64,000 bases of DNA from Sambucus nigra. Its lineage: Eukaryota; Streptophyta; Magnoliopsida; Dipsacales; Adoxaceae. The notes under the pieces are model-generated. The model worked only from the letters and a program-made list of their open reading frames with translations. It was not told where the DNA came from and made no database searches. Position numbers and translations under genes: made by a program. The stretch's first letter is position 1, and every line of letters starts with the position of its first letter. Shown here piece after piece: positions 10,642-22,665 of the stretch. The stretch is from the NCBI GenBank assembly GCA_949130495.1, contig OX422214.1, forward strand, positions 1,844,046-1,908,045, read 5' to 3'.

Positions 10642-13377
10642 TGTGACACCCCGCCTAATTAAATACCGGGCGATCACTCCTTTATTAAATTAAAATCAAG
10701 GTGAACAGTTGGTTCATTCTTAGCATCACTTTCGTAAAAATACTTTTCCAATTTAAACACCCAAAATAATTAAGCTAAGTTTCAAAACCATTTAAAACCT
10801 TATTCTCATTTTATTAAATTCGGTTATAAAACCTTAAACCATTAACATCTAAAGAGTCACACATTAAGAATAAAAAAAATAGAATTGAACATACACAAAT
10901 TTAATCATCAATAATAAATCCCAACATTTACAACACTAAAGGAAAACATCCTGAGAGTAATAAATTCCGAAATAAAGGTACTGAAAGTCAAAATTTCAAT
11001 CTCTGACTACACCAACAAAATAATAGAAAGAAGGTGACACATGCCCCTTCTGGATAAAACTGAACAAGGAGTAGAATCAAATGGATTAAGTCGTTTAAAC
11101 AACAGGCCTGCAACTCCCACCTAAGCTGCAGCACGTTCCTTCCAAGGGATCCTAAGTAAGACGCCTCTGTGGCTGGGCACCTGTAATACATACATATATA
11201 TACAAGAGAGAAAAAGAAATAGAAACGGGTCAGAGCCCGATAGTTTATATGATTGAAAAATTCATTTAGCAAGTATTTAAATTGATAGAGGCCAATCAAC
11301 AACATATTAGTGCGACACTCTCTTGAGAAATTCTCACCTCTCTTCTAATGTGCACACCTATCGCACTAACCTTCCCAATAGTCTATCTCGTCATATACCA
11401 CACTATCTTTTCCCAATGGTTTAACTTATCTTAGGTTATTCGCAGGATTTAAAATTTAACGACTCAATTGTTTGACAAGAATATTTCAATTAGTAACCAA
11501 AGTTCTCATTTTTAACTTTATTAATCAATAAAGTTTTCCAGTGTCATATAATACATTCACAAAACAAGTATTTACAATTTGAGTCATCGACCATGTCCTA
11601 CTTATCAAATCACAGTAGGCAGTTCCAGATTTCAGAATTTCATATATATATTATCTACTCGTAAAATATATATATCATATCAGCACCCCAAATAAAAACT
11701 ATGGTGCGGGCATACTCTACTATCCAAAACCCCGTATCAGTCGTATTAAGGGGAATACATTCGGAATCACTCTCGAATTGTATTAACACATACTCAAACA
11801 ATATTGAGGCAAAGCATAGATTCCAAGTCTCTAAGAGGATGGCATATATCTGCGCCTCTTAGGACCGTCTGAACTATCACTGCGATAGCTTGTACCAAGG
11901 ATATCTATACACAAACAAAGTGAGGTGAAGCATAGATTCCAAGTCTCTAAGAGGATGGCACATGCCTGCGTCTCTTAGGACCGTCTGAACTATCATTCCG
12001 ATAGCCTGTACCAAGGATATCTATCTTCTAAGGTACAAGTCAATATCCCCCATAAAGGTCCCATCGAGATAAGACTGTCCCAGCGCAGAAACCTCAGGGA
12101 TAGCAAGTAGCGTGGGCATGATTTTCACATGTATATAATATATGCATACACAATCATATAAATATACCACTTTTATTATATCAATTTAGGTTTATCCAAT
12201 AACCCACATTCACAACATTTATCCTTATTTTCCCATTATTATTTATCAAGTATAATGGTTCGTTTCTAACTTTAATTCGAAGGGTTTTTCCAAATTACTA
12301 CGTAACCCTCATAGACTCCATTCTTTTAAATGTACAATTCAGTAGATATCCATTTATGTTCCAACGTAACTCTCTCTTACGTGTCTCCCCTTTAATATAT
12401 ACTTAATTGATTTTTTTTCTAAGAGTCCTCAAAACATAAAACTGTCTAGAAAAAAAATATTACAAAATTTCGAACGGTCTGATCGAGTTGAATTTTTTTT
12501 CTTTAGTTGCCTCTCCTCTTCAGCTAATTCTCTGTAAAATTTCATCCAATTCCAACGGTCCGATCGTCCGGAATAAATTTTCTTAGTGTTTGTATCTTAT
12601 TAGAACTCTTTTCTTAATCAAACTCTTAATCCTAATCATTCCTAAACCAATATGAAAGATGAATCAACGAAATAAGAAAGATAAACACTTGCCTGAGATT
12701 CTCAAAAATATGGTTTGGTGTTGAATTTGGTGTGGTTGCGTTCCCCATCTCGCGATCTACGCGTTGGCGGTGGCGGCGGTGCAAACGGTTGAGTTTTTAG
12801 CCTTGGAATGCCTTGAGAGCTCTCTCCTCTCCTCTCTACTGGCCATTCTAGTGTTTTGAGTTATCTAACCCTAGGAGATAACCTAAACATCTGATATAAC
12901 CCCTTTAATTTTCGTGGGTTTAATTACCAAAAAATACAAAATGACCAAAATGCCCTCCCGGGGTACTAATTTGGCCTAAAAATGCCCCGAGACCCAAATC
13001 AAACTCCCGGGTATACTTTTCTGACTATCTCGACCCTTCCGGACGCGTTGGCGCACTCAAACTGACCATACGAATAACTTATAAAATATTCACTTTTATT
13101 AATCCACATTTAGTCCCGACACGCCACAGGCGCGTCCTGACTTAAATTTCCACAATTGTCATTTTATTCACACGTGACAATATTATAAAAATAAATCTCA
13201 TATATTACTATACTCATCTAGTAATATGCAACAAATAATATATTTCCAATAATTACTAACTCTTGTCACGCTAGTAAATATTTAAAACAACATTTCGGAT
13301 TAAAATTAAATTAATTGATCTCAATTAAATTTAATAAATCCCATAATTTAAAAGCCATGAAAATACGGGGTATTACC
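10642..13377 (-). repeat. 5' LTR (minus strand) of the Tekay-like element, 2.74 kb
   Basis: On the plus strand it runs from TGTGACACCCC to GGGGTATTAC plus one base (final A apparently mutated to C). It contains the block GGCTGGGCACCTG with GGGTCAGAGCCCG (11167-11239), a small stem-loop at 11108-11131, the conserved U3 block at 13021-13058, a 116-bp tandem duplication, and two copies of an AACGGTCYGATCG motif near 12474 and 12555. Confidence 0.85.
11805..12035. repeat. 116-bp tandem duplication inside the LTR
   Basis: AAGCATAGATTCCAAGTCTC starts at 11812 and again at 11928. Both units continue through TAAGAGGATGGCA, CTCTTAGGACCGTCTGAACT and GTACCAAGGATATCTAT with a few substitutions. The period is 116 bp. 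Confidence 0.85.
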
Positions 13378-13473
13378 GAATCATTCTCAGCATCACAACA
13401 ATATAAAAAGTATGCGGGATAACAACCCATTTTTTCAGAAAAACGGATTGCCAAAAATTTTATTTTTATAATT
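13378..13473 (-). repeat. LTR-X copy 1, first fragment
   Basis: The sequence (CTCAGCATCA, then GCGGGATAACAACCCA, then TTGCCAAAAATTTTA) aligns with 40949-41040 of LTR-X copy 2. It is cut on the left by the Tekay-like element and on the right by the gag-only SIRE-type element. About 73 bp of the LTR start lie beyond the left insertion. Confidence 0.75.
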
Positions 13474-14749
13474 TGTAAGGACAAAAATTTCCAATTGAGT
13501 CCCTGTATTGTTTTGACTTCATTCCGTGAACAAAACTATGTTTGTAATATGTCATGGGGAGAATTTTATTTTGTCACGATCCCACTTGGTCTATGATGTA
13601 TTGAAGAAATTGAAAACGTTGCGTCAAAGCTTCAAAGAAATAATCATGCCGATGTTTATTTGGTGCAAGTTTACTTGTCTTCAAAGTAAATTTCATTCCG
13701 AGATCACTCAAGTATGAATGCGTATAATTAATGGTGCTCGGAATTATTTTTATAAAAGATAAGGATGTATATTTTATAAAGAAAAATGTTTTTAAATGTT
13801 TTAAAAGTGTTTTAATGGTTTAAACTTCGTTTTATGATGATAAGCTCGAAATAGAGTTTGACTAATTTGAATCTCTGTGTTAAGAGACATTTTTATCTGA
13901 AAGTCAAAGAAAGTCAAAATTTCGCTAGGTCGCTCGAACGACATTGGATCTCGTTCGAACGAGATACAATGTCGCACGAACGACATGCTTAAGTCGCTCG
14001 AACGAGATACAATGTCGCGCGATTGACACATTTTTTGAGGCGGTGTTTAAATCATATTTAAACAGTGTTTGCATCATAATTTTGTTGGTGTGCTTTCTGG
14101 AAAAAGTTTTACGAACCAGAACCTTGTTTGCACATGTTTTCTAAGGTTTAAGAGTCTTAAACACATCCTTAGAGTTTGAAAAGATCCGAGTTATCGTTCT
14201 TATATGATTATGTGATCTTGCTGCACCAAAGTTGTTGTTCTACACATTGAACATCAAAGGGTTTTGTAGTGAAGAAGCGACAGACATCATGTTCGACATC
14301 GTAGACGTATCAAAGCCATATTGGTGGACACCGAGACATACGTGGATGCGTGTGTTGTGGACAGAGATCGTAGAAGATGAAATTTCTGCGTGGGCACTAT
14401 TGAAGAATGGTTGAAGATCAGAAGGAGCATCAAGACCCGTAGGGATCGAGTCGTAGTGTAAGGCTAATCTGTCTTTGTAAAACCTTTATTCATAGTGATT
14501 GTCTGGCTTGGGCCGTCCGAGGTTGTTTTCCAGTTTTGGATTTTTTCCTCGTACATCCGGTGTTGTGAGTATTCTTTACTTTACTTTACTTGCTTTAATC
14601 ACTAGATGCATGTTTAGGATTAATTAAGATAAAATTTGTTTAAAGTAAGAATTGGGATTTCACAACTTGGTTTGGTGCATAATTAAAAGTTGGATCTTTT
14701 TCGGGAAAAATTGATTTTGTTGAAAACACACTCACCGGGCCACTCTTCA
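13474..14749 (+). repeat. 5' LTR of the gag-only element
   Basis: The 1276-bp direct repeat of 18748-20014 starts TG and ends CA. TATA-like sequences lie at 13749-13756 and 13772-13780. A palindrome cluster lies at 13925-14030. A 60-codon frame (14232-14414) also occurs in the other LTR but is simply LTR sequence. Confidence 0.9.
13925..14030. repeat. Palindrome cluster (TTCGAA / CTCGAACGA type) in the 5' LTR
   Basis: Successive GTCGCTCGAACGACA, TCTCGTTCGAACGAGA, GTCGCACGAACGACA, GTCGCTCGAACGAGA and GTCGCGCGATTGACA units are separated by short conserved spacers such as ATACAAT and TGCTTAA. The central TCTCGTTCGAACGAGA is a perfect 16-bp palindrome. The copy in the 3' LTR (19192-19292) differs mostly at CpG positions. 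Confidence 0.85.
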
Positions 14750-14752
14750 AAT

Positions 14753-14764
14753 TGGTATCAGAGC
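14753..14764 (+). other. Primer binding site, tRNA-iMet type
   Basis: TGGTATCAGAGC begins four bases after the LTR end at 14749. It is the usual plant copia primer site. Confidence 0.9.
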
Positions 14765-14809
14765 TAGAAAACATTTTTATTTGTTTTTTGATCCCGTGTG
14801 TGTTCAAAG

Positions 14810-16671
14810 ATGAATTCTGGATATAATGAATTTTGTCGAACTCCTGTTTTTGATGGCACTAATTACACTTGTTGGAGAGAATGAGATGTGCTTTAAAATC
14901 TATTGATGACCGAGTTTGGCTTGTAGTTGAAAAAGGTTGGACACCCCCAGTCACTATTATAGGTGAGGTCACTAGTTTAAAGCCTGTTGAGTCTTGGAAC
15001 GAAACTGAACAAAGACTTGCACAATATAATTCTAAGGGTCTGCACGTTATTGCTTCACATGTCACACACGAAGAATATAATAGAATTATGACTTGTGAAA
15101 CATCAAAAGAGGCTTGGGATATTTTGGCACTGACTCGTGAGGGAACTAGCACGGTTAGGGCATCAAAACTTCAAATTCTCACTACACAGTTTGAGACCAT
15201 TAGGATGTTAGAGAGTGAGACCTTTGATGAGTTTTATGCTAGGTTGTCCAATATTGTCAACTCGTCTTTTAACCTAGGTGAGAAAATTCCCGACAACCGG
15301 GTCATTAAGAAAATCCTTAGGTTGTTGCCTAGTAGGTTTGATGCGAAAGTGACCATTTAAAACTCCTTGGGTAGGTTAGAGTCAACGAAACTAGAAGAGA
15401 TTGTAGGTGACTTACAAACCTGTGAAATCAACATAATTACCTCCAAGCAAGTGCCTAAGAAAGAAAAGGGTATTGCTTTGAAAACCCGGAAGGAGGAAAT
15501 TAAAGTTTCGGATTCTGATTCCGATTTTGAGGATGTTGATTTGTTGGCAAAGAAATTTAAAAAATTTATTAAGTTTAAAAAATAATCAAAAGATGCCAAG
15601 AAATTTGAAAAATTCAAGAACAACAAAGTGGATCCCACCTCTAAGGATAAGTTTGAAAAGCCGAAGAGAGATGAGTCAGATAAGTGTTTTGGGGGTGAGG
15701 AGTACGGTCACAAGGTTAAGGAGTGTCCCACTAAACTTAAGAAAGAGGGCAAGCAACCCATTGTCTATAGTGCCACCTTAAGTGATAGTGAACCGGAAGA
15801 GGGAGAGAGTTCCCCCATTAAACGTAACTTTACTGCGTTTATGGCATGTCATGTGAGCGACGACGACAATACTCATGTGAATGACACTTCTGAGGAGGCT
15901 TTGAGTGTATCTCATGTTAGTGAGGGTGAATAGAGTGACGAGGAGGAGATAGATGTGAAAGAATTGCAAAATGCGTTTAATGAGTTGTATGCCGAAATGG
16001 TGAAGGTGAAAAAGGCTAACTCAAAATTGCAATATAAGTTGAATGAGCGTGCCATAGAAAATAATGATAGTTTGATTGAGGATCTTAGGGCACGAGAGAA
16101 GAACTTTAGGTAGAAACTAGAGTTTGTGGAGAAAGAGAGAGACAATCTCCGTGGTTTGATGGAGTCCTTGAAAAAGAAGATTTTAGAGTTTGAAGAGACT
16201 AGGCGTTTACTCGAGTCTAGGATTCTTGAGTTGGAGGATAGGTTGAAAGACTCGTCAAGAGTCAAGTTTGATTTCGAGGCTAGGTAGGATAAGTTAGATA
16301 AGATCTTAGGCACCGTCTAAATTAAGGGAGATAGGGGAGGTATAGGTTTTAGCGAGAGAGTTGTTCCCATTCCCCCCGCATGTGTGAGAAACACTAGGAT
16401 GGTTAGAAAAGGTCCCCATAAAGGTAATCATTCCCACCACCGCTACACTTGCACATTTTGTGGTAGGAAAGGTCACCTTAGGCGTTATTGTTACGACCTT
16501 AGACAAGCTCCTAGGAAGTTTAGGAATAAAGTTGCCCCGGTTCCCCACACCCCCATGCGTCGTTTTACACCTACTTGGGTTAGGAAATCGGATTTAGTGG
16601 CTTTAGGAATTAAACTTCATGATTCTCATTTGGGTGCGCTTGATTCTTCCCATACTAAATCTAAAGGATGA
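14810..16671 (+). pseudogene. Gag of the gag-only SIRE-type element, broken
   Basis: Gag would form the cytoplasmic particle that packages element RNA. The start ATG at 14810 follows the primer site by 45 bp. Domains in order are an N-terminal copia gag core (PVFDGTNY near 14842; SKEAWDIL near 15105; FDEFYARLSNIV near 15223), a first zinc knuckle near 15687 with its second Cys changed (CFGG for CxxC), a 100-residue acidic and coiled-coil stretch (15900-16300) and a second knuckle CTFCGRKGHLRRYC near 16459. One frameshift lies near 14880. In-frame stops lie at 15358, 15583, 15931, and about 16112, 16286 and 16318. Several would be CAR to TAR changes. The product ends at 16671 without protease. 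Sequence and order match the gag at 47947-49678. Confidence 0.85.
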
Positions 16672-18747
16672 TAGTGTTGCCATGTGTATCATATGCTAGT
16701 TTTCTTCATGATATACTCATTGCTAGTATTATGACATGTGTATCATATTGTATTATAGTTTGAGTCCTATTTTGAAAAATACAAAAAGATTTTGTTTTTT
16801 TGGGAAAACTTTTGAAAATCCAAAAAGATTTTGCTTTTCTTTGAGTCAAAATATGTTTGAAAATCCAAAAAGATTTTTGTTTTTTTGTTTTTGAGTTTAC
16901 ATGTTTGATGTGGCATATTGGTGTGCTAGGACCCCCCCTCCCCCTCGTTTCATTATCCATGTGGCTAGGACATTTGGTCATTATTATCGACACTTAGAAT
17001 GATATTAACCATTGTTTATATGGGGTGGTTTCGAAGTTGATATGCATTTTGATTCGACTTTGTATATATGCCAACATTTCACACATGCACGAGTTTATAT
17101 GAATGTTTGACTTCTCTTGCATATTTGAATTTGGTGAGGCATTCTTATCTCAATCTTGTCATCTATGCGTAAGTAAACTTAAGGAGAAGTGTGCATGTAA
17201 TAACCGTTTACCGTGAGGATTTAAAATTGGAAAAATGATGAGTGATTCATGGGAAAGGGCTGCGAGAGTTCAATTTAACTCGTTGTGAAAGCCACCATTT
17301 AAAAAGAGCCCAAAAAGAAAAAGCAAGATGCTAAGAAAAGGGCCAATAAGATTTTCTCTAAGTTGAGAATGCTAGAAAACTCAAAAGAACTTGAAAAAGT
17401 ATATTTTTATGAGGGCGTTTGGTTGGAGAAAATTTAAACGGGTTTGCACATCTAATCCTAATGTTGAAACATTGCAATTTGAAACTATTGTTTGTAGAAT
17501 CGTCAAAATTCTGGATTTGTGTGCATGTAGTATGTTTAGTTCATTAAGCTCACACTTTAATTGTCATTTGACTATGATAAAGTTTGATGATTTATCGTTA
17601 TCAATTAGAGCTTCTTGGTCGTTTCGATGTGTTGGAATTGTGACTCATTTGTTGTAGTTTCACGACCATTCATTCCATGTCCATGTTGAGCACATCAGTA
17701 CTATGTTTGCATGTAACTCGCATTTTTAGTTTTAATGAGTTTTTGCGTTTTGTGAGAAAAGCTTACTGTTTTAGCAGTGTTTTGCTTTTGTCGGTCCCTT
17801 CCTGGAATTTTTTTGTGGAAATTTTTTCACTAGGCAATACTTTATAATATTTCTGGGAATCTGGGAAATTTTGACAGGTTACGTGAAGGCATTCTAACGA
17901 CATTTCATCTCGCGCGAATGACATTGTACTTCGTTCGAGCGACTTCCTCATCTCGTTTTAGCGAAGTCCCTGGCTCGTTCGAATGACAGGGTGATAAAAT
18001 TGCTTCTGTTTGGTTTGCAGTCTCAGGTTCATATTGGTGTATTTTTGGTACTGCGGGAAGCATTTCTGGACTGTTTAATTTATATGCAGGTTCTTTTCTA
18101 TTCCACATTGGTACTTTGCATATAAGTCCGTTTATCACACTTGATTTGATTTGAATACTCTTTGTGTGATTCCTTGGTTTACTAGCTACTATTTTGGCAT
18201 TACATGATCTTATTTAGCTGGTTGATTTATGTTTATCTAGAGGTTTTCATTTTTCACAATTGGTATCAACTTGATTCTATTTGGTATCATATTCTCATGC
18301 TAGATATTTCATATTGGTTTATCTTTTCACCGGATTGTCTATTCGAGACAAAAATGGGGAGAGATGTATGTGATGTAGGGGGAGATTTGTTGCATGCTAC
18401 TTTATGTTTCAAATTGGTAACAAATTCGTATCAAATAATTGCTCACATGTTTTCAAATGATATGCTCTTATTGAATATATAAATTGGTTTCATTTGTTCA
18501 TCCATACTTCACTTGGTATTTGTTTGTTTGTTTGTTTCATGTGTGTAGGAATGCTTCATTGATTTGTGATTTCAAGTCTACATCACATTCAGACAGTTCA
18601 TGCTTGTCGGTGCTATATATATTAGTCCGTGTCTTGTATTTTTGATTTTGGGTTTATGGGATGGGATTTAGGCGTCATACGGCTTGACGGACCGATTAGG
18701 AATTTCACTGGTTTAGTTTTGTCCCGTAATAGTCAAAGGAGGAGATT
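16672..18747 (+). other. Non-coding 3' region of the gag-only element
   Basis: No pol remnants are found. It holds three copies of a CAAAAAGATTTT motif (16781-16880), a GGGCTGCGAGAG block with AAAGCCACC further on (17258-17302) that also occurs at 53638-53690, and a second palindrome cluster at 17890-17990 (CGCGCGAATGACA, TTCGTTCGAGCGAC, GCTCGTTCGAATGACA). The polypurine tract AGTCAAAGGAGGAGATT ends at 18747. Confidence 0.75.
17890..17990. repeat. Internal palindrome cluster
   Basis: It has the same style of imperfect palindromes as in the LTRs of this element (units centred on CGCGCG, TTCGAG and TTCGAA, each followed by GACA or GACT), but it lies in the interior about 760 bp before the 3' LTR. 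Confidence 0.7.
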
Positions 18748-20014
18748 TGTAAGGACATAAATTTCCAATTAAGTCCCTGTATTATTTTGACTTAATTTCG
18801 TGAACAAAACTGTGTTTGTAATATGTCATAGGGAGAATTTTATTTTGTCACGATCCCACTTGGTCTATGACGTATTGAAGAAATTGAAGACGTCGCATCA
18901 AAGCATCAAAGAAATAATCATGCCGATGTTTATTTGGTGCAAGTTTACTCGTCTTCAAAGTTAATTTCATTCCAATATCACTCAGGTATGAATGCGTATA
19001 ATTAATGGTGCTCGGAATTATTTTTATAAAAGATAAGGATGTATTTTTTATAAAGAAAAATGTTTTTAAATGTTTTAAAAGTGTTTTAATGGTTTAAACT
19101 TCATTTTATGATGATAAGCTCGATATAGAGTTTGACTGATTTGAATCTCTATGTTAACAGACGTTTTTATCTGAAAATCAAACTTTTGCTAGGTCGCTCG
19201 AATGACATTGGATCTCGTTTGAACGAGATACAATGCCGCGCGAACGACATGCTTAAGTCGCTCAAACGAGATACAATGTCACGCGAATGACACGTTTTTC
19301 GAGGCGGTGTTTAAATCCTATTTAAACAGTGTTTGCATCATAATTTCGTTGGTGTGCTTTCTGGAAAAAGTTTTACGAACCAGAACCTTGTTTGCACATG
19401 TTTTCTAAGGTTTAAAAGTCTTAAACACGTCCTTAGAGTTTGAAAAGATCCGAGTTATCGTTCTTATTTGATTATGTGATCTTGTTGCACCAAAGTTGTT
19501 TTTCTACACATTGAACATCAAAGGGTTTTGTAGTGAAGAAGCGACAGACATCATGTTCAACATCGTAGACGTACCAAATCCATATCGGTGGACAACGAGA
19601 CATACGTGGACGCGTGTGTTATGGAAAGAGATCGTAAAAGACGAAATTTATGCATGGGCACTATTGAAGAACGGTTGAAGATCAGAAGGAGCGTCAACAC
19701 CCGTGGGTATCGAGTCTTAGTGTAAGGCTAATCTGTCTTTGTAAAACCTTTATTCATATTGATTGTCTGGCTTGGGCCGTCCGAGGTTGTTTTCCCGTTT
19801 TGGGTTTTTTCCTCGTACATCCGGTGTTGTGAGTATTCTTTACTTTACTTTACGTGCTTTAATCACTAGATGAATGTTTAGGATTAATCAAGATAAAATT
19901 GGTTTAAAATGAGAATTGGGATTTCACAACTTGGTTTGGTGCATAATTAAAAGTTGGATGTTTTTCGGAGAAAAATTGGTTTTGTTGAAAACACACACAC
20001 CGGGCCACTCTTCA
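18748..20014 (+). repeat. 3' LTR of the gag-only element
   Basis: This is a 1267-bp direct repeat of 13474-14749, preceded by the polypurine tract GGAGGAGATT and followed by the target duplication TAATT. Differences from the 5' LTR are scattered, many at CpG sites. Its palindrome cluster is at 19192-19292. Confidence 0.9.
19192..19292. repeat. Palindrome cluster in the 3' LTR
   Basis: This is the homologue of 13925-14030. Changes include TTCGAACG to TTTGAACG, CTCGAACG to CTCAAACG and GTCGCGCG to GTCACGCG, all explicable as CpG deamination on one or other strand. Confidence 0.85.
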
Positions 20015-22577
20015 TAATTTAAAGAAAGAATTTAAACAACCCATTACTGAAAAGAGAAAGTGGAAACCCCAAAACTTTTTTATTACAATAATTACAAGTA
20101 AACAAAAAGAGGACCGAATTTGCTGTCGGTCAACAGACTCTACAATAGTATTAAACAAATTCAATAATTTATATAATACATTACATTTGGGAATTACAAA
20201 AGCTTGGGCCTCACGCCCGAGTAAACGACCTGATCTTAACTAGAGTGCAAGAATGACAGCATCTATTGCAATATGTTCCGTAATACCCGCAAAGCATCAC
20301 GGCTCACCAAAATTCACTGGATTTAGGAAAGTCAAAACAGGCGTCCTTGCGGCGAAGCACCTGAGCGGATATAAGATGCATGCACAAGAAGAAATATGAA
20401 CGGGTCAGGGCCCGTTTTTATATGATCACCAGATGAATAAAGAGTATGACAGTTATGAACAGTAATCATGACTAAAAGAAATAAGAATCTACCTACACAA
20501 TTTAAAAAATAATCTAATACATTTTAATTAATCAATAAATTTAATTAAGTTATGCAAGAGAATAAGGATAAATAAAATTAATCTAAAAACTCCCATTATA
20601 TACTATGATTCATCTCATAGTTCCATTCCTTATTAGGAATTATAATCATATTTATATGCTATTGTGGCATTCCATTCCTTATCAGGAATATCATCATTAT
20701 CATATGCTCTTTATGGCATTTATCATACATCAAGTCCCACTTGATTCAGAATGGTTATATTCTTATGCATATAACGATTCTAAGACCACCCCTCCGAGTT
20801 TTCCCACTGGGCGCGCCCCTAAATGACCATCATCTTCCAGGGGCCTATCAAACAAGGCAGCCTGGGCACTTATAACGCAAGACGTCAGGAAGTGGCCATA
20901 TGCTTGCGGGAGAGTCAAGACCACACCCGGAATCTCCTCACCAGCGCAGAAAAACATAACATAATCGCGCATATGGCCTAGGACTATATCCACCCTGCAT
21001 TCATTATCCAGGGGGCATCACCAAGCGTGCGAACTTCCCTTATGATGTCATTTAGAGAGGTGTGTTTAAGTAAATTAGCATTTACCATATTCATGATTAA
21101 GTAAATTATCATTTACCATCATTATTACCATTTCCATTTCATTTTCTTTCCATATATATGTTTCATTTTATCCGAAACCATAATCATTTACATTATTGTA
21201 AATACCTCATATTATACCCGGAGCCTTACTTAATACATTTTATCGTTGTAACCTTGATGAATAAATAAGCTTTCGATTTATTCTCCCAAGATACGTTGTG
21301 AAGTTACTATAAAACATCAAAACTAACATGTCTCAATGGAGCCTCTAAAATTTCCCGAACATAACACTACGACTCCTATTTTAATAATAATAAACTACAA
21401 GAAAGAATTCCCTGACATCAATTGGCATATCCCCGGAAAAGCCCCCACATAACCTATTTCTAATGTAGGGAAATCCCTCAACTCATCTAGGACTCTAGGA
21501 CACTAAATTTACTTCATACAAGAAGGTTCTTAGGTCCTAAACTTAAAGAAAAAGAGTTGTAATTAAACCAAGAAGATTTCCGAATCGATTCGGCTTGGCC
21601 GAATCGATTCGGTCAGAGTGACTTCTGCATAAATGCCGAATCGATTCGGCCGGTCCACTCAGACCTGGACTCTGCCCCTTTTGCGAATCGATTCGGCTAG
21701 GCCGAATCGATTCGCCCTTGTGTGAATTTGCCAAGAATGGCTTTAAGGGTTATGAACCCTAATCTTCCCCAAACTCAAATTCTTCCATTCTTATTCACTT
21801 CCAACCTTATTGGTCTACCCCAAATGACCCTACATAATTATTAACTACTATAACCCAAAATTTCTTCAACCTAAACCATAATTAGGGCTCAAACATCATA
21901 AATTCCATTTTTGAACCATAAATGCAAATACACAACTATTACACAATATATTCATCTTAAATCATGTATTAGCAAGTAGAAAACTTGCCTTAGGGTTGAA
22001 ATCTCATATTTCTTTGTGGTAGATGGAATTCCCAATCTTCAATCTCCACTTCTCTCTTCTTTCTCCATTTTTCTCTTCCTCTCTCTTTCTCTCTTTTTCC
22101 TCTAAGTTTTAAGACATAAAATGAGGAAATTAGGGGATTTGGAAGACTAAAATAGGGTCTTGAGTATAAAGTTCCCAACATAAGTGGTTAATACCACATT
22201 AAAATCACTCCCAAATACGCGTTTAAATTAAAACCAGTCAAAAGTGCCCGGAACCCGAAAATACAATATGGTACTTATTTTGACTGTCTCGCACATTCCG
22301 GGACTAACTACGCCCTCTAAAATGGCATCCGATAAATTTTATAATCTATTTCAAGTTTCGATTTCCTTTAAATCATAATGTTATTTAAAAGACATGACAC
22401 CATAAAACATACAACCAAATAATATTAACTTAAACATAAAGTAAATACGCAACGATCCAGTAAGTATTAACTTTCAACTCCTTAAATTAATATTTACTCC
22501 AGTTCCAACATTTTATATAATTACATTATGCGGTAGATCAATATAAAACTAGCCTCCTAAAAGAGAGGGTTGTTACA
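20015..22577 (-). repeat. LTR-X copy 1, second fragment
   Basis: It continues LTR-X after the gag-only insertion and is colinear with 41045-42881 and 45796-46362 of copy 2. It ends GGGTTGTTACA at 22577, the inverted counterpart of the start TGTGACAACCC seen in copy 2. The conserved U3-type block at 22281-22317 lies about 300 bp from the right end, so the LTR reads on the minus strand. A stem-loop lies at 20278-20302 and a palindrome cluster at 21580-21716. Confidence 0.8.
21580..21716. repeat. Palindrome cluster CGAATCGATTCG in LTR-X copy 1
   Basis: Five copies of the 12-bp palindrome CGAATCGATTCG lie at 21581, 21600, 21637, 21684 and 21703. Most are extended to CCGAATCGATTCGG. A conserved CAGACCTGG lies between them. 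Confidence 0.95.
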
Positions 22578-22665
22578 CTACAGGGTCTGGGAGAGGCGGA
22601 TGTTGGCTTGCCTTACCCCCATATATATATGTGGAGATGTTACTCCCATGTCTCGAGTCCAATAT
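22578..22665 (-). mobile_element. Possible Au-like SINE fragment
   Basis: CAGGGTCTGGGAGAGGCGGA followed by TTGCCTTACCCCCATATATA and ACTCCCATGTCTCGAGTCCA resembles, on the minus strand, the body of plant Au-type SINEs, including a B-box-like region. It is degenerate and lacks a clear end. This call rests on remembered consensus features only. Confidence 0.4.

Larger units (their letters stand above)
5325..13377 (-). mobile_element. Tekay-like LTR retrotransposon without recognisable gag-pol
   Basis: The LTR at 10642-13377 has its distal 1.08 kb repeated at 5325-6402. On the minus strand the LTR reads TGTAATACCCC to GGGGTGTCACA and is followed by a tRNA-iMet primer site (10628-10639). The left LTR is preceded on the minus strand by a polypurine tract. 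The rest of the left LTR is off-window because the Athila-like element inserted at 5324/5325. The 4.2 kb interior shows no gag-pol similarity, unlike the related element at 25640-39498, although the primer-site flank matches that element closely. It is best called a large retrotransposon derivative mobilised by an autonomous relative (inference). Confidence 0.75.
13474..20014 (+). mobile_element. Gag-only SIRE-type Ty1/copia retrotransposon
   Basis: The two LTRs (13474-14749 and 18748-20014) start TGTAAGGAC and end CACTCTTCA. The element is flanked by perfect 5-bp target duplications TAATT (13469-13473 and 20015-20019). It has a tRNA-iMet primer site, a SIRE-like gag pseudogene and a polypurine tract. 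The polymerase genes are entirely missing: about 2.1 kb of non-coding DNA lies between the end of gag and the 3' LTR. Gag and the 3' non-coding region are related to those of the pol-bearing element at 46843-55595. It inserted into LTR-X copy 1. Confidence 0.9.

Noticed and set aside
14232..19678. 60-codon frame repeated at 14232-14414 and 19496-19678
   Set aside because: It lies in the direct-repeat LTRs of the gag-only element; identity is due to LTR duplication.
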